Assembly (NCBI RefSeq): GCF_902859855.1
Contig: NZ_CADIKH010000008.1
Location: 1 to 64,000 of the forward strand
Length of the DNA: 64,000 nucleotides
Source of the DNA: Paraburkholderia humisilvae
Lineage (GTDB): Bacteria > Pseudomonadota > Gammaproteobacteria > Burkholderiales > Burkholderiaceae
Reading direction: 5' to 3'
Positions 46,016 to 54,550 of this stretch are shown here, one piece after another (the first letter of the stretch is position 1; each line of letters starts with the position of its first letter). The position numbers and the translations under genes are program-made. Below the pieces are notes generated by a model, which did not search any database, was not told the DNA's origin, and saw only the letters and a program-made list of their open reading frames with translations.

Positions 46016-46103
46016 GCGTCCGTTTGCGACGCGTGTGCACCCCGCCGCGCATTCACAACATCCCGCTCATCTCGCCCCGCTCGACTTGCCCGCCGACTTG
46101 CCT

Positions 46104-47558
46104 GTGCGATTAATTGCATCTCTATCTGCTGCGCGCGCCGCCGTGCCGGCCGCGTTCGGCACGCTGGGCGCTGTGGCGCTCGCGCTATGGCCGCAGCTTG
46201 CGTGCGCGGCGAGTGTCGACGGTGCAGCGCTATCGGCGTGGTGGGGCGTGCCGTTCGCGTGCATGCTATTGTCGATCGCCATTTTTCCGCTGGTCACGCC
46301 AGCTTTCTGGCATCACCACTACGGCAAGATTTCCGCGGGATGGGCGCTAGCACTGCTGGTCCCGTTCGCGTTCGCATTCGGTCCGGTGGCCGCGCTCGGC
46401 GCGCTGATGCACGCGCTGCTGGAAGAGTACGTGCCATTCATCGTGCTGCTCACCACGCTTTACATCGTCGCGGGCGGCGTATGCATCGGCGGCAATCTGC
46501 GCGGTTCCTCACTTCTGAATACCGGGCTCCTCGCGCTCGGCACATTGCTCGCGAGCATCATGGGGACGACCGGCGCAGCGATGCTGCTGATCCGCCCGCT
46601 GTTGCGCGCAAACGATAACCGCAAGCACGTCGCGCATGTCGTGGTGTTCTTTATTTTTCTGGTGGCGAATGTGGGCGGCTCGCTGTCGCCTCTCGGCGAC
46701 CCGCCGCTTTTCCTCGGCTTTCTGAACGGGGTGAGCTTTTTCTGGACCACCACGCACCTCGCGTTGCCCATGCTGTTCAACTGCGCGGTGCTGCTCGCGG
46801 CGTTCTACGCGCTCGATACGTTTTATTTCCGGCGCAGCGGCGAAGCACGCGCGCCGTTTCTCGACCCGACGCCGGATTCTCGCTTATTCTTCATCGACGG
46901 CAAGATCAACTTTGTGCTGCTGGCCGGGGTGGTCGCGCTGGTGCTGATGAGCGGTTTGTGGAAGCCTGGCATCGTATGGAACCTGTTCGGCGCGCGCGTC
47001 GAATTGCAGAATGCGGTGCGCGATGCCGCACTCGTCGTGATCGCGCTTGCGTCGCTCGCGCTCACGCCGCGCGCGGCGCGCAAGAGCAATGCGTTCGACT
47101 GGGCGCCGATCAAGGAAGTCGCCAAGCTGTTCGCGGGTATCTTCATGACCATCGCGCCGGTCATCATGATGCTGCGCGCGGGAGAGGCGGGTGCGTTCGC
47201 GCGCCTTGTGCATCTGATTCATGACGAGTCGGGCCATCCGCGCGATGCAATGTATTTTTGGGCGACCGGCCTGCTGTCGTCGTTTCTCGACAATGCGCCG
47301 ACTTACCTCGTGTTCTTCAATATGGCGGGCGCCGATGCGCAGCACCTGATGACGACCGGCGCGTCGACACTCACAGCGATCTCGGCCGGCGCGGTGTTTA
47401 TGGGCGCGAACAGCTATATCGGCAACGCGCCCAATTTTATGGTGAGGGCGATCGCGGAATCGCGCGGCGTGCGGATGCCCAGCTTTTTCGCGTACCTCGC
47501 GTGGTCGGGTGTGGTGTTGATACCGTTGTTTATCGCGACAACGTGGTTGTTTTTCTGA
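46104..47558 (+). CDS. Sodium/proton antiporter-family protein (NhaD/CitM-like)
   Basis: The integral membrane protein of about 484 aa has some twelve hydrophobic helices. Ion-transporter superfamily features include GGNLRGSSLLNTGLLALGT, MGTTGAAMLLIRPLL, FIFLVANVGGSLSPLGDPPLFLGFL and SSFLDNAPTYLVFFNMAG. The paired GG-S-LSPLGDPP and FLDNAPT hairpins are the inverted-repeat motifs of NhaD/arsenite/citrate-type carriers. Transported ion is inferred. GTG at 46104 is the likely start because it begins a signal-anchor-like segment; earlier in-frame codons overlap lutC. Confidence 0.82.
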   Translation: MRLIASLSAARAAVPAAFGTLGAVALALWPQLACAASVDGAALSAWWGVPFACMLLSIAIFPLVTPAFWHHHYGKISAGWALALLVPFAFAFGPVAALGALMHALLEEYVPFIVLLTTLYIVAGGVCIGGNLRGSSLLNTGLLALGTLLASIMGTTGAAMLLIRPLLRANDNRKHVAHVVVFFIFLVANVGGSLSPLGDPPLFLGFLNGVSFFWTTTHLALPMLFNCAVLLAAFYALDTFYFRRSGEARAPFLDPTPDSRLFFIDGKINFVLLAGVVALVLMSGLWKPGIVWNLFGARVELQNAVRDAALVVIALASLALTPRAARKSNAFDWAPIKEVAKLFAGIFMTIAPVIMMLRAGEAGAFARLVHLIHDESGHPRDAMYFWATGLLSSFLDNAPTYLVFFNMAGADAQHLMTTGASTLTAISAGAVFMGANSYIGNAPNFMVRAIAESRGVRMPSFFAYLAWSGVVLIPLFIATTWLFF

Positions 47559-47626
47559 AGCGGCTTGCAGCGCCCACCGTGCGGCAATCAGATGCGACGG
47601 TGCGGCGCGTCACTCGGAGAATGGCA

Positions 47627-48616
47627 ATGCAAAAGATCCTGGTCGCACGTCCGATTTTTCCGGATGTCATCGAGCGGCTCGAGCAGTACTTCGAAGTCGA
47701 CTGGAACAACGGCGACGTGCTCAGCAACGACGCGTTGCTCAAGCGCCTCGCGGACAAGGATGGCGCGCTGACGGCCGGCGATCCGATCGGCGCGGCGACG
47801 TTGGCGGCTGCGCCGCGCCTGCGCGTCGTGTCGAACATGGCGGTCGGCTACAACAATTTCGACATGGCCGCCTTCAACGCGGCGAACGTGCTCGGCACCA
47901 ACACGCCGGACGTCCTTAACGAAGCGACCGCGGACTTCGGTTGGGCACTGATGATGGCCACCGCCCGCCGCGTCGCGGAATCGGAGCACTGGCTGCGCGC
48001 CGGCCACTGGAAGAAGTGGGCGTATGACAGCTTCCTGGGCACCGACGTGTACGGCTCGACGCTCGGCGTGATCGGCATGGGCCGCATCGGCCAGGCGCTC
48101 GCGCGCCGCGCGCGCGGCTTCAACATGCAGGTGATTTACCACAACCGTTCTCGCGTCGCGCCGCACATCGAAGCGGAATTGAACGCGCAATACGTATCGA
48201 AAGAAGATCTGCTCAAGCGCGCCGATCACGTCGTGCTCGTATTGCCGTACAGCGCCCACAGTCATCACACCATCGGCGCGGCCGAGCTCGCGTTGATGAA
48301 GCCGACCGCGACGCTGACCAACATCGCGCGCGGCGGTATTGTCGACGACGCGGCATTAGCCGTTGCGTTGCGCGACAAGCGCATCGCGGCAGCGGGCCTC
48401 GATGTGTTCGAAGGCGAGCCGAGCGTGAATCCAGCGCTGCTGACGGTGCCGAACGTCGTGCTGACGCCGCATATCGCCAGTGCGACCGAGACAACGCGCC
48501 GCGCGATGGCCAATCTCGCCGCGGACAACCTGATCGCCGGGCTCGGCGAGGGGCCGCGTGCAGGGCGTCCACCCAATCCGATCAATCCTGATGTGATCGG
48601 GAAGGCGCGTTCATGA
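47627..48616 (+). CDS. D-2-hydroxyacid dehydrogenase (glyoxylate/hydroxypyruvate reductase type)
   Basis: The 329-aa NAD(P)-dependent enzyme has VVSNMAVGYNNFD, GSTLGVIGMGRIGQALARRA (Rossmann GxGxxG), NIARGGIVDDAALAVAL with the active-site Arg, DVFEGEPSVNPAL with the active-site Glu, and the terminal His in LTPHIASAT. The family reduces glyoxylate, hydroxypyruvate or gluconate derivatives. GGAG upstream favours ATG 47627 over the ATG six bases earlier. The stop overlaps rmuC by 4 bp. Confidence 0.9.
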   Translation: MQKILVARPIFPDVIERLEQYFEVDWNNGDVLSNDALLKRLADKDGALTAGDPIGAATLAAAPRLRVVSNMAVGYNNFDMAAFNAANVLGTNTPDVLNEATADFGWALMMATARRVAESEHWLRAGHWKKWAYDSFLGTDVYGSTLGVIGMGRIGQALARRARGFNMQVIYHNRSRVAPHIEAELNAQYVSKEDLLKRADHVVLVLPYSAHSHHTIGAAELALMKPTATLTNIARGGIVDDAALAVALRDKRIAAAGLDVFEGEPSVNPALLTVPNVVLTPHIASATETTRRAMANLAADNLIAGLGEGPRAGRPPNPINPDVIGKARS

Positions 48617-50094
48617 TCGCCGCACTGCTCGCGGCGGACGTCGTACTCGCGGTGGCGCTCGTGATCGCGCTCATCGTGTTGACGCGCGGCGGCGCTCGAG
48701 GACGCGACGGCGAACGTTTCGACGAACTGGGCGGTCGCATCGCGTCGAGCGCCGCTGCGCAGACGCGCGAGTTCGAGCGGCTCGAGCGCGAACTGCGCAA
48801 TGACATCACCGAAACGGCGCGGGTCTCGCGCACCGAGCTCTCGGGCGGTTTCTCGCAGTTCCAGCAAACCCTCGCCGCCCAGTTCACGAGCATGACAAGC
48901 GTGCAAAGCGGCAAGATCGACGGCTTTGCGCAGCAGCTCGTGAAGCTCACCGAAAGCAATGCGCAGCAACTCGATGCGGTGCGTCACAGCCTGCAATCGC
49001 AGGCGCAGCAGGCACGCGACGAGCAGGGCAAAACGTTGAAGGATTTTGGCGACTCGCTGATGCAGCGGTTTGCGCAAATGACTGAAGCGAATGATCGCCG
49101 CTTCGCGGAGGTGCGTGCGACGGTCGAGCAGCGTCTGAAGGACATCGAAGCGAACAATGCGACCAAGCTCGACGAGATGCGCCGTACCGTCGACGAAAAG
49201 CTGCATGCGACGCTCGAGCAGCGCCTCGGCGAATCGTTCAAGCTCGTGTCCGAGCGCCTGGAGCAGGTGCATCGCGGCCTGGGCGAAATGCAGACGCTCG
49301 CGGCCGGCGTCGGCGACCTGAAGAAGGTGCTGACTAACGTGAAAACGCGCGGCACGTGGGGCGAAGTACAGCTCGAAGCGTTGCTCGAGCAGATGTTGAC
49401 CGCCGACCAGTACGCGAAGAACGTCGCGACGAAACCGAAGAGCGCGGAGCGCGTCGAGTTCGCGATCCGGCTGCCCGGCAAGTCGTCTGCGCAAGGCGCG
49501 GCGGAGCCGGTGTGGCTGCCGATCGATGCGAAATTCCCGCGCGAAGATTACGAACGGCTCATTGAAGCGCAGGAGCGTGCGGACCCGGTGGCGGTCGAAG
49601 AGGCGTCGCGCGCGCTCGAAGCCCGCATTCGCGGCGAGGCGCGCACGATCGCCGAGAAGTACATTGCGCCACCGCACACGACTGACTTCGCGTTGCTGTT
49701 TCTGCCGACCGAAGGGCTCTACGCGGAGGTGTTACGGCGGCCGGGCCTGACCGACCTGCTGCAGCGCGACTACCGGGTGACGATCGCCGGTCCGACGACG
49801 TTGACCGCGTTGCTGAACAGCCTGCAGATGGGTTTCCGGACGCTCGCGATCGAGCAGCGTTCAAGCGAGGTATGGCAGGTGCTCGGCGCGGTGAAGACCG
49901 AGTTCGGTCAGTTCGGCGATGTGCTTGCAAAGACCAAGGCGCAACTCGAAACGGTCACGCGCTCGATAGAAAAGGCGGAAGTGCGCACACGCGCAATGAA
50001 CCGCAAGCTGCGCGACGTCGAAGCGTTGCCTGGAGAAGAAGCGCGCGAACTGCTCGGCGATGCATTGTCCGGGTCGGATGCGGATGAACCCTGA
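48613..50094 (+). CDS. rmuC: DNA recombination protein RmuC
   Basis: The 493-aa protein has an N-terminal membrane anchor (about 2-24), a long coiled coil (about 35-235), and the RmuC nuclease-like domain. That domain begins near GVGDLKKVLTNVKTRGTWGEVQLEALLEQML and contains LPIDAKFPREDYERLIEAQ and FLPTEGLYAEVLRRPGL. RmuC limits inversions and DNA rearrangements in E. coli. Translation is coupled to the dehydrogenase gene by an ATGA overlap. Confidence 0.94.
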   Translation: MIAALLAADVVLAVALVIALIVLTRGGARGRDGERFDELGGRIASSAAAQTREFERLERELRNDITETARVSRTELSGGFSQFQQTLAAQFTSMTSVQSGKIDGFAQQLVKLTESNAQQLDAVRHSLQSQAQQARDEQGKTLKDFGDSLMQRFAQMTEANDRRFAEVRATVEQRLKDIEANNATKLDEMRRTVDEKLHATLEQRLGESFKLVSERLEQVHRGLGEMQTLAAGVGDLKKVLTNVKTRGTWGEVQLEALLEQMLTADQYAKNVATKPKSAERVEFAIRLPGKSSAQGAAEPVWLPIDAKFPREDYERLIEAQERADPVAVEEASRALEARIRGEARTIAEKYIAPPHTTDFALLFLPTEGLYAEVLRRPGLTDLLQRDYRVTIAGPTTLTALLNSLQMGFRTLAIEQRSSEVWQVLGAVKTEFGQFGDVLAKTKAQLETVTRSIEKAEVRTRAMNRKLRDVEALPGEEARELLGDALSGSDADEP

Positions 50095-50166
50095 CTGCAC
50101 CCTGAGCGCACTGCGCAATGCGTGCGCGCGACCGCAACGACAAACCGTCATTGACTCCCGCGGCGT

Positions 50167-50670
50167 CTATTGGGATTGCGCGTCGCTGCGGCCACCCGTT
50201 GCAAGCCGCTCGAGCGCGTCGTCGGTGATCCGCACGATGCGCCAGTCAGGCAGCACGCTCGCACCCATTTTTTCGTAGAAGTCGATGGCCGTCTGATTCC
50301 AGTCGAGCACCGACCATTCGAAGCGCCCGCACTGCCGTTCCACCGCAAGCGCCGCGAGCTGCCGCAGCATCGCCGAGCCGAGCCCGTTGCCGCGTTGCGA
50401 CGGCTGCACATACAGGTCTTCCAGATAAAGCCCGCGGCGGCCGAGGAACGTCGAGTAATTGTGGAAGAAGAGTGCGTAGCCGACGAGGCGGCCTTCGCTT
50501 TCGGCGACGAGCGCCTCCGCCGACGGATGAGCGCCGAACAGCGCGTCGTGCACGCCCGCTTCAGTTGCGATGAACAGATGCGTGAGCTTTTCGTATTCGG
50601 CCAGCTCGCGCATCAGCGCGAGCATCGCGCCGACGTCTGCCGGCGTCGCCGCACGGATCGCCGACGCCAT
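50167..50670 (-). CDS. GNAT-family N-acetyltransferase
   Basis: The 167-aa protein shows the GNAT fold: IRAATPADVGAMLALMRELAEYEK at the N-terminus, then GYALFFHNYSTFLGRRGLYLEDLYVQPSQRGNGLGSAM with the acetyl-CoA loop Q-R-G-N-G-L-G, and WSVLDWNQTAIDFYEKMGA. This subgroup resembles diamine acetyltransferases. The start overlaps the stop of the upstream membrane protein gene (TGATG). Confidence 0.88.
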   Translation of the reverse strand: MASAIRAATPADVGAMLALMRELAEYEKLTHLFIATEAGVHDALFGAHPSAEALVAESEGRLVGYALFFHNYSTFLGRRGLYLEDLYVQPSQRGNGLGSAMLRQLAALAVERQCGRFEWSVLDWNQTAIDFYEKMGASVLPDWRIVRITDDALERLATGGRSDAQSQ

Positions 50671-50945
50671 CAGGCTTCCTCCGGCACGTCGCTCAGCTGG
50701 ATTTCAATGCCGCCGAAGCGCGATGCGACCCAGTTGTACGCGTGACAGGCGATCCACAGCAGGACGAAGCCGAGAATCGCGTTGAGCAGCAGCGCGCTGA
50801 ACACGGTGCTGAACTCGACCGAGCCATAGCGGAAAAAGGCGACCAGCACACCGAGCAGCACGATCGGCACGCTGAACGTCAGGTACACGAGGATCAGCGC
50901 TTTGGCGGTTTGTCCCGGTGCGATGAACGAGATCTGTTTTTTCAT
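50670..50945 (-). CDS. Small two-helix membrane protein
   Basis: The 91-aa protein has two long hydrophobic helices (about 14-38 and 43-70) and an acidic C-terminus (IEIQLSDVPEEA). I do not recognise a family. The ATG at 50945 was chosen; an earlier in-frame codon lacks support. It is coupled to the GNAT gene by TGATG. Confidence 0.65.
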   Translation of the reverse strand: MKKQISFIAPGQTAKALILVYLTFSVPIVLLGVLVAFFRYGSVEFSTVFSALLLNAILGFVLLWIACHAYNWVASRFGGIEIQLSDVPEEA

Positions 50946-51042
50946 TGAGGTCGTACCCGTGAGTCGCGTAGTGAGCAATGTTAGTAAGCCTTGTTTTTGC
51001 GCGCGGTATTTTCCGCCGAATCGTGACGCGAATGCGCGCGTG

Positions 51043-52356
51043 TCAAATTAAACCGTCAAACAGCATGATGTCGACAATATCGCCCGCGTCGACGTCGGCC
51101 TGGTCATGTGCGAGCACGATAAAGCAATTCGCTTCGCTCATCGAGCTGAGCACGCCTGAGCCCTGCGAGCCTGTCGGCGTAACCTGCCAGCGGCCATCGG
51201 CGGCGCGGCGCGCGGTGCCGCGCTGAAACTCGGTGCGGCCAGGACGCTTGCGGACCGATGTCGCCGACGTTGCGTGCAGCACCGGTGGCGGCTGCAAGGT
51301 GGCGCCGGCCATGATCAGCAATGCGTCGCGCACGATCTGATAGAACGTCACCATCACCGCGACCGGGTTGCCCGGCAAGCCGAAGAACAGCGCCGGGTCG
51401 CCCACGCCGGCGCGCCCGCCCGACCATACGCGGCCGAACGCCATCGGCCGGCCGGGGCGCATCGCGAGACTCCAGAAGGCGACGTCGCCGAGCGCGCGCG
51501 ACAGGTGTTGGGTCAGGTCCGCTTCGCCGACCGATACGCCGCCCGACGTCAGGATCACGTCGGCGCTCGCGGCCGCGGTGAGCAGTGCCTTCTCGAGCGC
51601 CGCCGGTTCGTCGCGCACGACGCCGAGATCGATTGCATCGAAGTTCAGACGGCGCAGCATCGCCAGCAGCGTGTAGCGGTTGCTGTCGTAGACGCAGCCC
51701 GGATCGAGCGACTGACCGATCGAGCGCAACTCGTCGCCCGTCGAAAAGAACGCAACGCGCAAGCGGCGGCGCACCGCGACGTCGCCGATACCGAGCGACG
51801 CGAGCAGGCCGAGGTCCGATGCCCGCACGATGCGTCCCGCGCGCAGCGCTGGCGCGCCGCGTGCGAGGTCTTCGCCGGCACGGCGCCGGTTCGCGCCGCC
51901 GCGCAGCGTGGTCGCGGCAAAGCGGATCGACTGACCGTCTTCGGCGGCTTCCACCTGTTCCTGCGGCACCACCGTGTCGCAGCTGGCGGGCATCAGCGCA
52001 CCGGTCATCACGCGCACGCATTGCGTAGGGGTGATGTCGCCCGTGAACGGATGGCCGGCGAGCGCCTTGCCGGCCACCGCGAGCGTGACCGATCCATCGG
52101 CCGCTGCCGCCGCGTCGGCGAGCGCGGCGCCGTTGAATGCATAACCGTCCATCGCCGAGTTGTCGTGGGCCGGCACGTCGATCGGCGACACGATGTCTTC
52201 GGCCAGCACGCGATCGAGCGCGTCCGACAGCGACACGCGCTCGGCAGCCGCGATCGGCGTCGCCCACTGGCGCACGATGGCCTGGGCGGCCGAAACCGGC
52301 AAAGCTTGAGGGTCGAACTGCGCTACGCAGCGTGAAAGTTCGTTGGACGTGGTCAT
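51043..52356 (-). CDS. moeA: Molybdopterin molybdenumtransferase
   Basis: MoeA inserts molybdate into adenylated molybdopterin, releasing AMP. The 437-aa product has DVPAHDNSAMDGYAFNG, VRVMTGALMPASCDTVVPQE, RVAFFSTGDELRS, ILTSGGVSVGEADLTQ and FFGLPGNPVAVMVTFYQIV, the linker and MogA-like active-site motifs of MoeA. It lies downstream of mobA in a moaA-mobA-moeA run. Confidence 0.95.
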   Translation of the reverse strand: MTTSNELSRCVAQFDPQALPVSAAQAIVRQWATPIAAAERVSLSDALDRVLAEDIVSPIDVPAHDNSAMDGYAFNGAALADAAAAADGSVTLAVAGKALAGHPFTGDITPTQCVRVMTGALMPASCDTVVPQEQVEAAEDGQSIRFAATTLRGGANRRRAGEDLARGAPALRAGRIVRASDLGLLASLGIGDVAVRRRLRVAFFSTGDELRSIGQSLDPGCVYDSNRYTLLAMLRRLNFDAIDLGVVRDEPAALEKALLTAAASADVILTSGGVSVGEADLTQHLSRALGDVAFWSLAMRPGRPMAFGRVWSGGRAGVGDPALFFGLPGNPVAVMVTFYQIVRDALLIMAGATLQPPPVLHATSATSVRKRPGRTEFQRGTARRAADGRWQVTPTGSQGSGVLSSMSEANCFIVLAHDQADVDAGDIVDIMLFDGLI

Positions 52357-52443
52357 GAATGGGGAGACGTCGCGACCGGATAGCGGTTCGGCGGTCGCCG
52401 GGCGAATACGGCAAAGACAGCCGGAAGCGGGAGCCCGCTGCCC

Positions 52444-53058
52444 TCAGTTTCGTTCGAGGTCGGCCAGTTCTTGCAAGGAATTGACATTGTAGAACGCGCG
52501 TTCATCGGCAAAAGTGACTTCGACGGTCTTGTGGCGCGCGTACCACGCGCGGACCTTGCGCTCGCCCGCATGCAGAAAGGCAGCGAGGTCGTCGGCAAGC
52601 GACGTGCGCAGCAGCGCGAAGACCGGGTGAATCGACACCTCGTGCTGCGCATTCACGGTTGCGACCGTCGCGATATCGGCGCCGGCTGCGTCGAGCGCGT
52701 CGGCGAGGCGCGCGGCGAGGTCGGCAGGCAGTGCCGGCGTGTCGCACGGTGCGCCAAGCATAAAGCCGGTGTGCGCGGCGCGCAGGCCCGTTAACATGCC
52801 CGCGAGCGGACCCGGAAAGTCCGGCAACGTATCGGCGATCACGGTGGCGCCGAACGGCGCGCCGAGCGACGCGTAGCGTTCGGGATTGCGGTTCGCGCTG
52901 ATCAGCAGCGGCCCGGTTTGCGACGCGAGGCGCTTCAGCACATGCAGTGCGAGCGGCTCGCCGCGCAGCATCTGCAGCCCTTTGTCGACGCCGCCCATGC
53001 GCATGCCGCGGCCGCCCGCGAGCAGCAGGCCGGTGATCTGGTCAATGGGGATCGGCAT
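52444..53058 (-). CDS. mobA: Molybdenum cofactor guanylyltransferase
   Basis: MobA attaches GMP to molybdenum cofactor to make bis-MGD. The 204-aa protein has the nucleotidyltransferase start ITGLLLAGGRGMRMGGVDKGL, FPGPLAGMLTGL and GAPCDTPALPADL with the metal-binding Asp, and a C-terminal FYNVNSLQELADL. It sits between moaA and moeA. Confidence 0.94.
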   Translation of the reverse strand: MPIPIDQITGLLLAGGRGMRMGGVDKGLQMLRGEPLALHVLKRLASQTGPLLISANRNPERYASLGAPFGATVIADTLPDFPGPLAGMLTGLRAAHTGFMLGAPCDTPALPADLAARLADALDAAGADIATVATVNAQHEVSIHPVFALLRTSLADDLAAFLHAGERKVRAWYARHKTVEVTFADERAFYNVNSLQELADLERN

Positions 53059-53134
53059 AGGGCGAGTGCGAGCCTGGAAGGTAAGAGGACGTGTGGTGCG
53101 ACGTCGACGCGAGTGCGCGAACCGGCCTTTGCCG

Positions 53135-54241
53135 CTAGCCGCCGATGTACGACATTTCGACGCGCCGTTCCGCCGTTTCAGCGCGGGCCTGGGCGCTGTC
53201 GCGCAGTTGCGAATAGCGGTCCGCACGCGCTTCCCAGATATGCGCGATCGCGGTGGCAATCTCGTCGTCGCTCGAGCCGTTGCGTAACAGCGTGCGCAGG
53301 TCGTGACCGTTCGACGCGAACAGGCACAAATACACCTTGCCTTCAGTCGATAGCCGCGCGCGCGTACAGGTGCCGCAAAACGCACGCGTGACGCTCGAGA
53401 TCACGCCGATCTCGCCGCTGCCGTCCGCGTAACCCCAGCGCTGCGCGGTTTCGGCCGCGCTGTGCGGTTCGAGCGGGGTCAGCGGGAAGTGCGCACCGAT
53501 GCGCGCGACGACTTCCGCGGACGGCAGCACTTCAGTCATGTTCCACCCGTTCGACGTGCCGACGTCCATATATTCGATAAAGCGCAGCACCGAGCCACTG
53601 CCTTTGAAGTGGCGCGCCATCGGCAGGATCTCGCGGTCGTTCGTGCCGCGCTTGACGACCATATTGATCTTCACCGGCGCAAGGCCGATCGACTGCGCGA
53701 TGTCGATGCCGGTGAGCACATCGTCGACCGCGAAGTCCGCGTCGTTCATCGTGCGAAACAACGTGTCGTCGAGCGCGTCGAGGCTGACTGTGACGCGCTT
53801 CAAGCCCGCATCCTTCAGGCTGCGCGCCTTGCGTGCGAGCAGTGAGCCGTTGGTCGTCAGGGTCAGGTCAAGCGGGCGGCCGGCCGGTGTCGTCAGGCTC
53901 GCCAGACGCTCGACCAGGAACTCGATGTTTTTGCGCAGCAGCGGTTCGCCGCCGGTTAGGCGGATCTTCTCGACGCCCTGTGCGACGAAAAGCCGCGCGA
54001 CGCGTGCGATTTCCTCGAAGGTCAGCAGCGCGCTGTGCGGCAGGAACGGGTAATCCTTGTCGAACACCGAACGCGGCATGCAATAGATACAGCGGAAATT
54101 GCAGCGATCCGTGACCGAAACGCGCAGATCACGCAACGGTCGCGACAATGTGTCGCGCAACTCGCCGCGTGGCGCTTGCGCAGGTCCGGAAATGACCGGC
54201 ACCGCGCTGACGTCGGTCAAAGGAATGATGCGTCGGGACAT
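53135..54241 (-). CDS. moaA: GTP 3',8-cyclase (molybdenum cofactor synthesis)
   Basis: MoaA is the radical SAM enzyme that starts molybdenum cofactor synthesis from GTP. The 368-aa product has the N-terminal cluster motif [20 protein letters not shown], and the second, substrate-binding cluster ligands in [20 protein letters not shown]. It ends in Gly-Gly (SYIGG), the tail needed for activity. First gene of the moaA-mobA-moeA run. Confidence 0.96.
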   Translation of the reverse strand: MSRRIIPLTDVSAVPVISGPAQAPRGELRDTLSRPLRDLRVSVTDRCNFRCIYCMPRSVFDKDYPFLPHSALLTFEEIARVARLFVAQGVEKIRLTGGEPLLRKNIEFLVERLASLTTPAGRPLDLTLTTNGSLLARKARSLKDAGLKRVTVSLDALDDTLFRTMNDADFAVDDVLTGIDIAQSIGLAPVKINMVVKRGTNDREILPMARHFKGSGSVLRFIEYMDVGTSNGWNMTEVLPSAEVVARIGAHFPLTPLEPHSAAETAQRWGYADGSGEIGVISSVTRAFCGTCTRARLSTEGKVYLCLFASNGHDLRTLLRNGSSDDEIATAIAHIWEARADRYSQLRDSAQARAETAERRVEMSYIGG

Positions 54242-54325
54242 GGTTCGTTTATCGAGATGCAGTGCTCCATTCTAGCGGAACGCCCGTTTCCGCTCGATTC
54301 GGGTAATGCCTGCCAATGGTGAGAA

Positions 54326-54349
54326 AGCCCGCCATTGTGGGGGCGGGCT
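54326..54349 (-). terminator. Possible terminator after rne (distal)
   Basis: On the minus strand AGCCCGCC and GGCGGGCT form an 8-bp stem around 8 nt, followed by TTCTC. It lies 200 bp past the rne stop, just before the moaA promoter region. Together with the nearer hairpin it makes up most of what is seen in the 54242-54550 gap. Confidence 0.5.
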
Positions 54350-54514
54350 CTGCTTGCGGCTCGGCGTCGACTGGCCGCTGGTGGAGCGAGGGTGGCGTGA
54401 CGGTAGCGTTACCGTGGCGTAATTCCGACCGGATGGTGGGCTGCCGGGCTCGCCGCAGCGCCGACGCCGCAAGCTCGCGGTGTCCAGCGTTGCCCGATCC
54501 TGTCGGTTTGCACA

Positions 54515-54540
54515 CGGCCCGGCAAGTTTCTGCCGGGCCG
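54515..54540 (-). terminator. Hairpin immediately downstream of rne
   Basis: CGGCCCGGCA (54515-54524) pairs perfectly with TGCCGGGCCG (54531-54540) around AGTTTC, 11 bp beyond the rne stop. No T-run follows on the minus strand, but the strong GC stem suits a terminator or a 3'-end stabiliser. Confidence 0.6.
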
Positions 54541-54550
54541 CCTCCCTGCT